A stretch of DNA of 25,614 nt from a virus: IMG/VR virus record IMGVR_UViG_3300028548_002083, positions 1 through 25,614 of that record, one strand, 5' to 3'. Below are positions 13,302-22,829 of the stretch, in pieces (position 1 is the first letter of the stretch; every line of letters begins with the position of its first letter). The notes below the pieces were generated by a model, which was not told the DNA's origin, ran no database searches, and saw nothing but the letters and a program-made list of their open reading frames with translations. The position numbers and the translations under genes are program-made.

Positions 13302-14601
13302 TATAGACTTATTCCCAAAGCAAGTTGAATGCTTTCAATACTTAGAAGATGATTCAACAACTGAAATTCTTTTTGGTGGTGGTGCAGGTGGTTCAAAAAC
13401 TTTTACTGGTTGCCTTTGGCAAATACACAGAAGACTTCAATATGCTGGAACAAGAAGCGTGATTGGAAGAAGTAAATTGAAGAATCTAAAGTCAACAACA
13501 TTGAACACATTCTTTGAAGTTGCTCAAGACTTTTGTGGTCTTAAACCAAATGAAGATTTCACATACAATGCACAAGATTCAACTATAACTTTCTTCAATG
13601 GTTCAATTATATATTTGAAAGACTTGTTTTTATATCCAAGTGATCCAGACTTCACATCACTTGGTGGTTTAGAAATCACAGATTGTTTCATTGATGAATG
13701 TTCTGAAGTTTCACATAAGGCAATCAACATTCTGAATTCAAGAATAAGATTCAAGCTGGACAAATACAATTTGATTCCAAAAACATTGATGACTTGCAAT
13801 CCAACAAAAACTTGGTTGTATTCTGAATTTTATAAACCAGCAAAAGAAAACAGACTTCAAAGCCACAGACAATTCATTCAATCACTTGTAACAGACAATA
13901 AAGCAATTTCAATACATTACATCAATCAACTGGAAAAACTTGACAAGGTGTCAAGACAAAGACTTTTACTTGGTGATTGGGAATACAATGAAGATGATGC
14001 ATTGCTTTTTGATTATGATGCAATCCACGATATGTTTACCAATTCAATTGAAAGTGGTTCAGGATTTATCACTTGTGATGTTGCCAGATTTGGTGCAGAT
14101 AAAACAGTCATTATGTATTGGAATGGAATGTCAGTTGAAAAGATTGTGATGCTTGACAAATCATCTATATTTGATACAATTGAAGCAATCAAATCAATGG
14201 CACTTCAGAACAATGTTCAAAGGTCACACATAATTGTTGATGAAGATGGTGTTGGTGGTGGTGTGAAAGATGGTCTTTCTGGTATCAAAGGGTTTGTGAA
14301 TGGATCAAAAGCATTAAAGTCAGAAAACTTTCAAAACTTAAAGACACAATGCTACTTCAAATTTGGTGAAATGGTGAATGCTGGAAAGGTATCAATCAAA
14401 GATTCAAGATACAAACAAACAATAATTGAAGAACTTGAAATCGTTAAGCGTGATAAACTTGACAAAGATTCACAGAAGCTGTCAATAGTTCCAAAAGATG
14501 TGATGAAACAATTACTTGGAAGGTCACCAGATTATGCTGATGCATTGATAATGAGAATGTGGTATGAAGTCAAAGGAAATTATGGTGTATATGCTTTCTA
14601 A
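13285..14601 (+). CDS. terL: Terminase large subunit (packaging ATPase-nuclease)
   Basis: This 438-aa protein is full length for the family. The ATPase N-domain has a Walker A-type loop, GGGAGGSKT (31-39), and Walker B, CFIDEC (134-139, D137 and E138). The C-terminal RNase H-like nuclease shows TCDVARFGADKT (263-274, D265), VDEDG (318-322, D319) and SPDYADAL (414-421, D416), the acidic triad region that binds metal. It pumps DNA into the prohead through the portal and cuts the concatemer. The N-terminus begins in the TerS gene. Confidence 0.95.
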   Translation: MSTKIDIDLFPKQVECFQYLEDDSTTEILFGGGAGGSKTFTGCLWQIHRRLQYAGTRSVIGRSKLKNLKSTTLNTFFEVAQDFCGLKPNEDFTYNAQDSTITFFNGSIIYLKDLFLYPSDPDFTSLGGLEITDCFIDECSEVSHKAINILNSRIRFKLDKYNLIPKTLMTCNPTKTWLYSEFYKPAKENRLQSHRQFIQSLVTDNKAISIHYINQLEKLDKVSRQRLLLGDWEYNEDDALLFDYDAIHDMFTNSIESGSGFITCDVARFGADKTVIMYWNGMSVEKIVMLDKSSIFDTIEAIKSMALQNNVQRSHIIVDEDGVGGGVKDGLSGIKGFVNGSKALKSENFQNLKTQCYFKFGEMVNAGKVSIKDSRYKQTIIEELEIVKRDKLDKDSQKLSIVPKDVMKQLLGRSPDYADALIMRMWYEVKGNYGVYAF

Positions 14602-14638
14602 AAGGAAAAAACAAAATAAAGAACTTTAAACTATTGAA

Positions 14639-15211
14639 ATGAAAAAGACTTTTGAAATAGACATTCCAACAAAATGGGATGATGTAAGCATTAAGAAATA
14701 CAATCAGTATAATAATGCAATCAAAGACTTGACAGATGAACAAACAATCATCATCAAGACCATTAGTGTTTTGTGTTCAATTCCTGAATATGTGGTTGAA
14801 GTTATGAAGTTGAAAGACTTGAAGGTGATTCAAGAAAACTTGCATAAATTAATCAATCATCCAGTAAACAAGACCATTATAAACAAGATTGAAATTGATG
14901 GAATCAAATATGGCTTTCATCCAAATCTGGATGAATTGACACTTGGTGAATTTGTAGATGTTGAAACATTCACAAAGGAAAATGATATTGCAAAAATTAT
15001 GTCTATTCTTTACAGACCAATAGTAAAAGAAGATGGAAACAGATATGACATTGAACCATATGATTTTGATGTACATTCACTAAATAGTGTTAAATTTGAA
15101 AGATTATCAATCAATGTTGGAAATGCAATTGTTGTTTTTTTTTGGGCTTTAGGAAAAGACTTATTGAACAATTTTCATCAGTCTTCAAAGGTGGTGGAAA
15201 AAAGTCTGTAA
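14639..15211 (+). CDS. Tail assembly chaperone, 0-frame product (gpG-like)
   Basis: The 190-aa protein begins MKKTFEIDIPTKWDDVSIKK and has a helical middle (YVVEVMKLKDLKVIQENLHK), the composition of siphovirus tail assembly chaperones that bind tape measure protein. Near its 3' end is a run of nine T (15135-15143). After slippage the ribosome would enter the reading frame that ends at 15390 (next entry). In the 0 frame, translation continues past the T run as VVFFWALGKDLLNNFHQSS and stops at 15211. The gene follows TerL by 37 nt, with an ACTTTAAA box in the leader. Confidence 0.7.
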   Translation: MKKTFEIDIPTKWDDVSIKKYNQYNNAIKDLTDEQTIIIKTISVLCSIPEYVVEVMKLKDLKVIQENLHKLINHPVNKTIINKIEIDGIKYGFHPNLDELTLGEFVDVETFTKENDIAKIMSILYRPIVKEDGNRYDIEPYDFDVHSLNSVKFERLSINVGNAIVVFFWALGKDLLNNFHQSSKVVEKSL

Positions 15212-15390
15212 GTTCAAACTATGGATGGTTTTCAATTATTGATTCATTAGCTGGTGGTGACTTGTTAAAGATTGATCCAATTACAAATTTGCCATTGATG
15301 TTGTGTTTAACAAAACTTTCACTTAATGCTGATATGCAAATTGAAAGAGATAAAGAAGCAAGACAAAAACAAAACAAGAATAAAAAATGA
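15142..15390 (+). CDS. Tail assembly chaperone extension (gpGT-like), reached by -1 frameshift
   Basis: This frame has no plausible own start: only a TTG at 15142 inside the upstream gene. It is best read as a -1 continuation of 14639-15211. Codons GTT-TTT-TTT-TGG at 15134-15145 contain the slippery heptamer T-TTT-TTT (15136-15142), and slipping back one base continues as LGFRKRLIEQFSSVFKGGG. The fusion would be about 250 aa. The extension has YGWFSIIDSLAGGDLLKIDP and NLPLMLCLTKLSLNADMQ, then a Lys-rich end. This is the G/GT arrangement of many siphovirus and myovirus tails. The stop overlaps the next ATG (ATGA). Confidence 0.7.
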   Translation: MGFRKRLIEQFSSVFKGGGKKSVSSNYGWFSIIDSLAGGDLLKIDPITNLPLMLCLTKLSLNADMQIERDKEARQKQNKNKK

Positions 15391-16589
15391 TAACATACAA
15401 AGCAATCATTCAGTATTTTGATTCAATTGCAGATCAACACCAGCAAATCAATTCTTTCACTTATGGTGAATTGAACTTTTTTGACAAAGATAAATTCACA
15501 GAATATCCTGCATTACACATCACACCAACTGCAACATCTATTGATGATCAAGTTGTTGTTTATGGATTTGATGTAATTGTCTTTGACAGATACAACATTG
15601 AATCAAACAAGATGAGAAATGAAGCAAATTGTCTTTCTGATTCATTGCTAATTCTTCAAGATTTATGCAAAGAAATAACAGATGGTAAGTATTTTATAAA
15701 TGCAGACACTTTGATTTCAATGGAACTTCCAGTATCAGCACAACCATTCATTGATACAGAACCAGACAATTGTTCTGGATGGGCAACATCATTCAATGTC
15801 ATCACACCAAATGAGGCATCAGCTTGTTTGATTCCTTACTTCAATCCTGGAAGACAGAATGCATTGGAATTCACACTTCCAAATTCTGCACCTTCAATTC
15901 TTGCTTGGTATTCAAGGGAAAGAATTCACAATCAAACATCATTCACTGGTCAAGAAGTTTCAACACTTTCAGCAGTTGTTGATACAACTCCAGGTTCTGA
16001 TGTTTTGACAATGCAAGGTTCAAGTTCTACTTGGTCACCAAACAAGAATGCTTTTCATTTTTATGATGCATCAACAACCAATCAAATGAATTTGCAGCAT
16101 CCAATAGCTACGACTAATTATGCTACATTTTTTGTTAGAATAAAAGATTTTTCAAGATATTCTCCAACAACTGATAATAATTCAATTTGTTATATAGGTT
16201 CTCCAAATAATGATGGGTTTGAAATTATAATTCAAGGTGGTTTTTTAAAGATTATAAGCTGGACAGATTACTCACAAATAGCATCTGACTTTACTATTTG
16301 TCCAACAAACGGAAATAGTTTTGAAACTGCTCACAGAAGACTTGAACCTTTTACATTCTGTGTTCAGTTTGATTCAGTAGCAAATGAAATAACTTTATGG
16401 TGGGGTGGAACAATATATGATAAAGCATCAATGACTACGGTCTTTAATTTTTCAAATAAATTCTTTGGAATAGGACAGACAGAAGTCACAAAAACATCTG
16501 ATTTCTATCTTCAAGAATATATTTATTCACCAACTGATATGACAGATGCAGACATTGAATCAACAATGGAATGGCTAAATTATAGATAA
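15387..16589 (+). CDS. Tail-terminator-like protein fused to a lectin-like (concanavalin-fold) domain
   Basis: The 400-aa product has two parts. Residues 1 to about 145 (ITYKAIIQYFDSIADQHQQI; YPALHITPTATS; QVVVYGFDVIVFDRYNIESN) resemble tail terminator/tail completion proteins. Residues about 170-400 look like a LamG or concanavalin-A-like beta-sandwich: WSPNKNAFHFYDAS, YATFFVRIKDF, FEIIIQGGFLKIISW, FTFCVQFDSVANEITLWWGG, YLQEYIYSPTDMTDADIEST. Such domains bind sugars. The end is like the C-terminal LamG end of the 1316-aa tail protein. A lectin on a tail-tube-end protein would sit near the neck and is unusual. Both domain calls are by eye. Confidence 0.55.
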   Translation: MITYKAIIQYFDSIADQHQQINSFTYGELNFFDKDKFTEYPALHITPTATSIDDQVVVYGFDVIVFDRYNIESNKMRNEANCLSDSLLILQDLCKEITDGKYFINADTLISMELPVSAQPFIDTEPDNCSGWATSFNVITPNEASACLIPYFNPGRQNALEFTLPNSAPSILAWYSRERIHNQTSFTGQEVSTLSAVVDTTPGSDVLTMQGSSSTWSPNKNAFHFYDASTTNQMNLQHPIATTNYATFFVRIKDFSRYSPTTDNNSICYIGSPNNDGFEIIIQGGFLKIISWTDYSQIASDFTICPTNGNSFETAHRRLEPFTFCVQFDSVANEITLWWGGTIYDKASMTTVFNFSNKFFGIGQTEVTKTSDFYLQEYIYSPTDMTDADIESTMEWLNYR

Positions 16590-17171
16590 ATGATTCCAAC
16601 TACTAAACAAGAACTTCAGAAGTTTGGAACAAGGGTTGTAAAACTTGCAAGGATCAATCTTGGTGCATCTAAAATGATTGATGGAAAGAAGCGAGTGACA
16701 AACAATTCTGGTGCATTGTCTTCTTCTTTAGGATTTCAACTAAAGCAAAAAAGAAGTAGTGGTGGAAAGTTTGCAATTGGTTTTGATTTAGAATTCACAT
16801 CATCTGTTGATTATGCTTTGTTTATGGAACAAGGTGTGCGAGGTTCAGAAGCATCACCAATAGGAACAAAAGATTCACCATTCAAATTCAAAGGAAAGAA
16901 TGTTGCAAAGGGTGTAATTATGAAATGGATTGAAACAAAGCCAATCAGACTTCGTGAACTTGGAACGGGTAAATTCAAAAAGAATACTGAATCAGCAAAA
17001 AAAACAATGGCATTTCTGATTGGAAGAAAGATTGCAACACAAGGTCTTGCACCAAGAAACTATTTCAAAGATGCACTTGAAGTGGCTATTCCAACAGATG
17101 GAACTGATGTTGCACTTGCAATGGCTAATGATTTCATTAAGCAAATTATAAAAGAAATTAAACTTACTTAA
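16590..17171 (+). CDS. HK97 gp10-like tail/neck completion protein
   Basis: A 193-aa protein with signatures of the HK97 gp10 family: NNSGALSSSLGF, then a beta hairpin (GKFAIGFDLEF), YALFMEQGVRGSEASPIGTK, SPFKFKGKN, and a C-terminal GLAPRNYFKDAL helix. These proteins complete the head-tail neck or tail end. It directly abuts the previous gene's stop. The gene is placed in the tail block rather than next to the connector, in keeping with the rearranged order of this genome. Confidence 0.75.
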   Translation: MIPTTKQELQKFGTRVVKLARINLGASKMIDGKKRVTNNSGALSSSLGFQLKQKRSSGGKFAIGFDLEFTSSVDYALFMEQGVRGSEASPIGTKDSPFKFKGKNVAKGVIMKWIETKPIRLRELGTGKFKKNTESAKKTMAFLIGRKIATQGLAPRNYFKDALEVAIPTDGTDVALAMANDFIKQIIKEIKLT

Positions 17172-17172
17172 G

Positions 17173-18648
17173 ATGGCATTAACTGTACTTATAAACGACA
17201 CAAACTTCAACATATCAACTGGACAGAATATTGCCTATGTGACCACAGATACAACTGGTGCTGGTGTGTTCAAGTTTAGATTCTTGATGGAACTTACATA
17301 CAAGATTCAAGGAATAGCAACACCAATCACAAAGGAAATATCATTCACACAACAACAGAATCAAGATGGACAAGCAGTATTTAATCTGTCTGAAATCTAC
17401 AAGTCAATTGTAACACCACAAATAACACCATCTTTAGATTCAGACGCACCAACAACATCAACTGCATCACAGAAGGGAAACATTCACACATTGCCAAACA
17501 TAAGTGGTGGAGTTGCAAAGATGTTTTCACCAGGACTTCTTGAAAATTCAACTGGTTATGAAGCATTCAAGGGTGTTGCAAATGTGATGACTTTGAAGTT
17601 CTATGAAATGTATGCAACAACTGCTGCTGGTATTCCTGTCAAAGATCCATTAGGAATTGGTGCAGTTACAAAAACAATGTATATGTTCTGGGGTAGAGGT
17701 CAAGAAGATGAAGGTGTTGTGGTTGATTTTGAGCCTTACAAATTAGATGGAAATACAAAACAATTTCTTTCATCTAATTATGATTTTGATGGTACTTCTT
17801 ATATTACTAATATTGGAAAAGATGAATATCATACAATTGCAATGTTGAATCTGTGTGCAATAAATACATCAGCCGAACCATATAAAATGACAGTAGACTA
17901 CTTTACAGAAATAAATTGTGGAGGAACAAATCTTGGAAGTTTGGTGTTTTTAAATAATTCAACAAATGGTGGTTCATATGATATTACAACTGACAATGAA
18001 TCTTTCTATTTATATTTTGGTATTGGTTTAGAGAATTTACAAAAAGTAATAATTGATGATCCAAACATTATTGGTGCACTTCCTGATGATGTTGCTGGTG
18101 GTCTTGATGCCATAAAATCATATAGATTTTCAGCAAGAGAAGATACATTTGCCTCTTTCAGGTCTGATGTTTATTGTTTTAATATTGTGAACTATTGTCC
18201 ACAATTTGACCAATCAAGACTTGCATATATGAACAGATTTGGTGCTTGGGAATATATTACATTGAATAAAGAAAGAACTGATGATTTAAGTGTAAAAAAA
18301 GAATACATTACAAAGCCAATAATAAATCAAGCAACTGGTCTTGCAACTTATGTTGCATCACAAATCAATACTGCATACCCTTTAGATGTAGCAAAGCAAG
18401 GAATGATGACCACATCTGTTGCACCAACTATTACAACTAAGATGTTCACAGACTATCTTCCAGAAGATAAGATTGAACAAATAAAAGATTTGATGATGTC
18501 ACCACAGATTCATTTGTTAGATGGTGAAAATGCTAAAGCATTAATACTTCAAACAAGCACAATGAAGTTAAAGCGTGAAAAGAATAGAGGATTGTATCAA
18601 TATGAATTGAAGTTCAACTTTGCAAACCCTAAATTTAGAACAACTTAG
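17173..18648 (+). CDS. Tail structural protein, probable baseplate/distal tail component
   Basis: A 491-aa beta-rich protein. It has an N-terminal beta domain (KFRFLMELTYKIQGIATPIT), a Gly/Asn/Asp-rich middle, and a C-terminal part with CPQFDQSRLAYMNRFGAWEY followed by TDDLSVKKEYITKP. This 'YMNRFGAWE.ITL...R' pattern I have seen in tail proteins that precede the large tail hub gene in Bacteroidota phages. No enzyme motif is present. A tail-tip or receptor-binding support role is inferred from its position directly before the 1316-aa tail protein. Confidence 0.6.
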   Translation: MALTVLINDTNFNISTGQNIAYVTTDTTGAGVFKFRFLMELTYKIQGIATPITKEISFTQQQNQDGQAVFNLSEIYKSIVTPQITPSLDSDAPTTSTASQKGNIHTLPNISGGVAKMFSPGLLENSTGYEAFKGVANVMTLKFYEMYATTAAGIPVKDPLGIGAVTKTMYMFWGRGQEDEGVVVDFEPYKLDGNTKQFLSSNYDFDGTSYITNIGKDEYHTIAMLNLCAINTSAEPYKMTVDYFTEINCGGTNLGSLVFLNNSTNGGSYDITTDNESFYLYFGIGLENLQKVIIDDPNIIGALPDDVAGGLDAIKSYRFSAREDTFASFRSDVYCFNIVNYCPQFDQSRLAYMNRFGAWEYITLNKERTDDLSVKKEYITKPIINQATGLATYVASQINTAYPLDVAKQGMMTTSVAPTITTKMFTDYLPEDKIEQIKDLMMSPQIHLLDGENAKALILQTSTMKLKREKNRGLYQYELKFNFANPKFRTT

Positions 18649-21600
18649 ATGGCTACACAGATACGAGTAACTACACAAGAAGATTCAGTCAATGCATCAA
18701 GGGTTGTATATTTGGACTTGTCTGACAGTCAACCAATGACTGCAAACTATCAGTTTAAGGATATACAAGATTTCAAATCTACCAAAGGAAATCACACATT
18801 CAATTTCCGTATTCCTTCAACACCAAACAATGATTTATTCTTTGGTGACTATTTTGAAGTGACACAATTTGGAAACTACAATCCAAAGATAAAAGTTGAA
18901 GCAACAATTTTAAAAGATACATTTGATGTCTTTGAAGGCTATCTTCAATTGACAAATGTATTTGTTTCCAATGATGTAACACACCATTATGAATGTGTGG
19001 TGTTCAGTTCTGTTTCGACACTTGGACAAGTTTTACAAGGCAAGTATTTGACAGAATTTGATTGGTCTGAATATGACCATTCAATCACACAATCAAATGT
19101 ATTAGATTCAATGAATAGAGATGTAACACCATTATTAAATGGGGATATTGTCTATTCAATGTATGATTATGGTTCACACATTTTTGGAGGTGGCACAGAA
19201 GGTTCTTCTGGAAATGAAGCAACACCCTTAAATGTGATGAATCTTAGACCACAAATCAGATTAAGTAAAGTGCTTAAAAAGATATTGAATGCATCTGGAT
19301 ATACTTATGCATCTACATTTATTGATTCTGAAATGACTGATGTTTATATTGATATGAACAATGGTAATGAAGCACCACAAACCAATACAAGTGAATTTTC
19401 TTATAAAGTTGATGTAGGTTCTGATGGAACACAAACTTTTCCTGCATCAAATGGATTTCATACAGTAATAAATAATAACACAACTGGTTTTTTCTATACA
19501 AATCAATCTGGTGAATATGATGAAACAACTGGTATCTATAATCCAAGTGACTTGTGGGTAATGACTACAATGCAACATATGGTCAGAATAAGTGGTACAC
19601 CAGCAGATGTTGATGGTACATTAGCATTTCTTTGTGTTAGAAATCTTACAGACAATATACTTCTTCCAGTTACTTCACCACAAGGAACATTTGTTGATGG
19701 TGAAGTTGTTTTGACAATTAGTGCTATGCAATATATGTTGGACACTTCAAAAACTTATGATGTTGTTGTATTAATAATGAACACAACTGATGCAACTGCA
19801 ACTATTACAATTGATAGTGGAAATATAAGATACAGACCATTATCATATGTAACAGTTGGTGGAACAGAATTTGACTACAATGCAAGTGTTGAATTTCAAG
19901 CAAGTAGAAACTTTGCAAAAATTAAAGCACTTGATTTCATCACATCAATTGCAAAGAAATTCAATCTGGTAATAATTCCAGATGAACTGAATCCGACACA
20001 CTTGTACATTGAACCATATAAAGATTGGATTGATGATGGAAACAATGTTGATTGGACTGAAAAACTTGATGTTTCAAAAGATGTTCAACTTAAACCAACA
20101 GCAGATTTACAAGCAAAGTCAATTATATTTTCAGATGCACAATCTGATGATGTACTTAATACTAATTTTAAACAAGTAAATGAAAGAATATATGGTTCAC
20201 AATATGTGGACAATACTTCAAATGATTTTGGAAAAGACAAAGAAGAAATAAAAACAATCTTCATTCCTATCATTTCAAGATTCATTCCATCCACAGACAT
20301 CATCAGTTGTATATGCTATAATACAGAAGGCACTAATTCTTCAGCAGTAAGACTTTCATATTATTCTGGATATGTAACAACAAACAGCGACATTTGGTTT
20401 AATGATACAATACCAGGAACAAGTGCAATTCAAAAGACATCATTTTCATTGTTTCAAAACTATGAAGATGCAGTTTTTTCAGCATCCACAAAATGCTTGT
20501 CATTTATGGGTGAACAAAACAACAACTTAGGTTATCCAGGTTCATTGAATGGTGCTTATTCTGTTTATTGGAAAAGGTTCTTAGAAGAAACTTATTCAAG
20601 GGAAGCAAGAATTCTGACTGGAACATTCTTTCTTACTGCATTAGATATTCAGTCAATGAACTTCAATGACATTGTATTTGTAAAAAATGAATATTTTAGA
20701 ATAAATAAAATATTAAATTATCCTTTAGTTGGTAGTTCATCTTGTCAGATTGAATTGATAAAAGTTCAAATGGTTGATTTGCTTGATGTAAATGGTGCAT
20801 CTTGTTTGGTTTCACCATCTCAAGTATTAGGTACTGGGCAAGTGGTATTCATAAACAATGCAACTGGAGTTGTTGAAGTGCCATCTGAAACCTGTTGTGA
20901 AGCATTTGGATATGTATATAATAACACAGATTTAATTTGTTACAACACCACATTTCAACCAGACAATCCATCAGAAGAAGATCCAACTGGTGGTGATGGA
21001 AATAATATTGGAGGTGGAAACAATCAAAGTACTGGAGTATTTAACCAAATAATTGGAAACAATAATTCAGCATCTAATTTTAGCCAGATAAATGGAAACA
21101 ACAACACCATTGTTCCTTCATCAAACTTCAATATTGCACAAGGGAATAAAAATAAAATAAATGCTTTAGTGAATAATTCATCAATAAAGGGTGGAAATAA
21201 TTTATTGAATCCGTATTCATTGAATTGGACTGGTGCATCTTTTAAAGTCTATTCAAGACAAACATTCAAGAATAATTCATTACAAGGTGATTATGGACTT
21301 GCTCTTGGTAATGGTGAAGAATTTCTTTCAGGTGGTGCTGATTCATTATATAATCAACCAGGAAGAAGTGGTTCTGGGCATTTTGTGAAACACGCATTTT
21401 CAGACAGTCAAGAAATTGTTTTTATTGGTCAAAATGGAATGTTTACTTTTGGAACAGATTACTTTTATAGCCAATCAATAAACTTTTTTAGACTTGAATT
21501 TCCATCAATGATTTCATTTGAAATTAATGTTGTTGGACACGATAGAGGTACAGCATCATCAAGAAGTCAAGAATATTCATTCAGAAAATATAGTGGAACA

Positions 21601-22599
21601 ATACTAAACACAAACAATTCTGGAACTGTTTCAATCAAAGACTTTACACTTGATACACAAAAAGAAACATCAAATTTTACAGATTATAGTTTCACATTAT
21701 CATCATCTTATGTTGTAACTGACAGACCAGTTGGAGGTGGTGATTTGGTTTACATTGATGATGGTATGTTTTATATGTATATAAATACAAATGGTGCAAA
21801 CAAACTTGGAATTGTAGATTGGACAATAGACTTCAAATATACACTTGTTGGTTTACAGAATTTAGGAAGGTCAAGTGGTTTACCTATATTCACACCAACA
21901 CAAATATCTGGATGTTTATTGTGGGTAGATGCATCTGATCCAACAACAATCACACATTCTGGTGGTGTTGTTTCTCAATGGGATGATTTGTCTGGAAACA
22001 ACCATCATCTGACACAAAGTACAGCATCCTATAAACCAACTTATTCATCTGTTGTTCCTTATCCTTATATAAAATTTGATGGTAACAATCAAGTTCTTGG
22101 TAATCAAGCATCATCATTGATAAATGCTTCAGATGGTGACAATACAATTTTTGTGGTTTTTAAATCTGACAGCACTACGACATCAACAAAAGGTGAAACA
22201 ATTGCAGGTATTTGTTATAGAGCATCACAACTTTATGGAATAAATATTAATAATACAATTACTGGTGCAGGTGGTTCATCATTTATGAACAAATCTACAC
22301 AAGATTACTTAAATAGAGTTGCAACTATTCCTTCAACAACTAAGCAAGTTCTAATTGGAACAAGGGCTTCAGGTACAAGAGAAATTTTTGACCAAGATGG
22401 AAACACCGACATTGACACAAATTCATCAAATACTTTACAAGACACATTTGTTGTTGGTGCTACTTGGGACGGAACTTCAAGGTCACCAGTTCAAGACTAT
22501 TCTGGTGAAATTTATGAAGTAATAGTTTACGGAGTTAAAGTGACAGAAGCACAAAGAAATCAAGTACAAAATTATCTACAAACAAAATGGAACACATAA
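18649..22599 (+). CDS. Large tail hub/fibre protein with beta-roll and C-terminal LamG-like domain
   Basis: At 1316 aa it is the largest product. Residues 1 to about 160 match tail hub proteins of Bacteroidota phages (RVVYLDLSDSQPMTANYQFK, NHTFNFRIPSTPNNDLFFGD, FEGYLQLTNV, EFDWSEYDH). The middle is beta-rich. Residues about 785-855 are a run of Gly/Asn turns (NNIGGGNNQS, IIGNNNSASNFSQINGNNNT, QGNKNKINALVNNSSIKGGN) like the YadA-type trimeric beta-roll. Residues about 1080-1316 form a LamG/concanavalin-like domain with LLWVDASD (1090-1097) and QWDDLSGNNHH (1110-1120), ending VYGVKVTEAQRNQVQNYLQT. I expect a trimeric tail fibre fused to the hub that binds host glycans. It probably determines host range. 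Confidence 0.7.
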   Translation: MATQIRVTTQEDSVNASRVVYLDLSDSQPMTANYQFKDIQDFKSTKGNHTFNFRIPSTPNNDLFFGDYFEVTQFGNYNPKIKVEATILKDTFDVFEGYLQLTNVFVSNDVTHHYECVVFSSVSTLGQVLQGKYLTEFDWSEYDHSITQSNVLDSMNRDVTPLLNGDIVYSMYDYGSHIFGGGTEGSSGNEATPLNVMNLRPQIRLSKVLKKILNASGYTYASTFIDSEMTDVYIDMNNGNEAPQTNTSEFSYKVDVGSDGTQTFPASNGFHTVINNNTTGFFYTNQSGEYDETTGIYNPSDLWVMTTMQHMVRISGTPADVDGTLAFLCVRNLTDNILLPVTSPQGTFVDGEVVLTISAMQYMLDTSKTYDVVVLIMNTTDATATITIDSGNIRYRPLSYVTVGGTEFDYNASVEFQASRNFAKIKALDFITSIAKKFNLVIIPDELNPTHLYIEPYKDWIDDGNNVDWTEKLDVSKDVQLKPTADLQAKSIIFSDAQSDDVLNTNFKQVNERIYGSQYVDNTSNDFGKDKEEIKTIFIPIISRFIPSTDIISCICYNTEGTNSSAVRLSYYSGYVTTNSDIWFNDTIPGTSAIQKTSFSLFQNYEDAVFSASTKCLSFMGEQNNNLGYPGSLNGAYSVYWKRFLEETYSREARILTGTFFLTALDIQSMNFNDIVFVKNEYFRINKILNYPLVGSSSCQIELIKVQMVDLLDVNGASCLVSPSQVLGTGQVVFINNATGVVEVPSETCCEAFGYVYNNTDLICYNTTFQPDNPSEEDPTGGDGNNIGGGNNQSTGVFNQIIGNNNSASNFSQINGNNNTIVPSSNFNIAQGNKNKINALVNNSSIKGGNNLLNPYSLNWTGASFKVYSRQTFKNNSLQGDYGLALGNGEEFLSGGADSLYNQPGRSGSGHFVKHAFSDSQEIVFIGQNGMFTFGTDYFYSQSINFFRLEFPSMISFEINVVGHDRGTASSRSQEYSFRKYSGTILNTNNSGTVSIKDFTLDTQKETSNFTDYSFTLSSSYVVTDRPVGGGDLVYIDDGMFYMYINTNGANKLGIVDWTIDFKYTLVGLQNLGRSSGLPIFTPTQISGCLLWVDASDPTTITHSGGVVSQWDDLSGNNHHLTQSTASYKPTYSSVVPYPYIKFDGNNQVLGNQASSLINASDGDNTIFVVFKSDSTTTSTKGETIAGICYRASQLYGININNTITGAGGSSFMNKSTQDYLNRVATIPSTTKQVLIGTRASGTREIFDQDGNTDIDTNSSNTLQDTFVVGATWDGTSRSPVQDYSGEIYEVIVYGVKVTEAQRNQVQNYLQTKWNT

Positions 22600-22829
22600 G
22601 AATCACAATTTCCAAAAAAGCAAATTTCACATCTTTGAAAAGGCTTGATTTCACACCTATGTTTCAATATTGGAATGGTGCAATGAAGTTCATCCCAAAG
22701 GTGCTTAAATCACTTCCAAATGACTTGTATGAAAACAACAAGTGTTTGACTTGGTATGAAAGTCAAGTTGTAAAGAATAGAAAGAAAATGATTGAATTTA
22801 AAAACATATTCAGATGGCTGAAAAAATAG
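22587..22829 (+). CDS. Small basic protein between tail fibre and tape measure, unknown
   Basis: An 80-aa basic protein overlapping the tail fibre stop by 13 nt and the tape measure start by 16 nt, so its translation is linked to both. It reads MEHIRITISKKANFTSLKRL, MFQYWNGAMKFIPKVLKSLP and YESQVVKNRKKMIEFKNIFR. No TM or Cys motifs are visible. A tail assembly accessory is likely by location only. Confidence 0.6.
   Translation: MEHIRITISKKANFTSLKRLDFTPMFQYWNGAMKFIPKVLKSLPNDLYENNKCLTWYESQVVKNRKKMIEFKNIFRWLKK

Noticed and set aside
6483-14600. Lysogeny module, CRISPR array or tRNA genes
   Set aside because: I looked for integrase or recombinase motifs, repeat-spacer patterns and cloverleaf elements and saw none anywhere in the window.
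15142-15211. Independent gene starting at TTG 15142
   Set aside because: The start lies in the slippery T run of the upstream gene and no leader exists; -1 frameshifting explains the open frame better.
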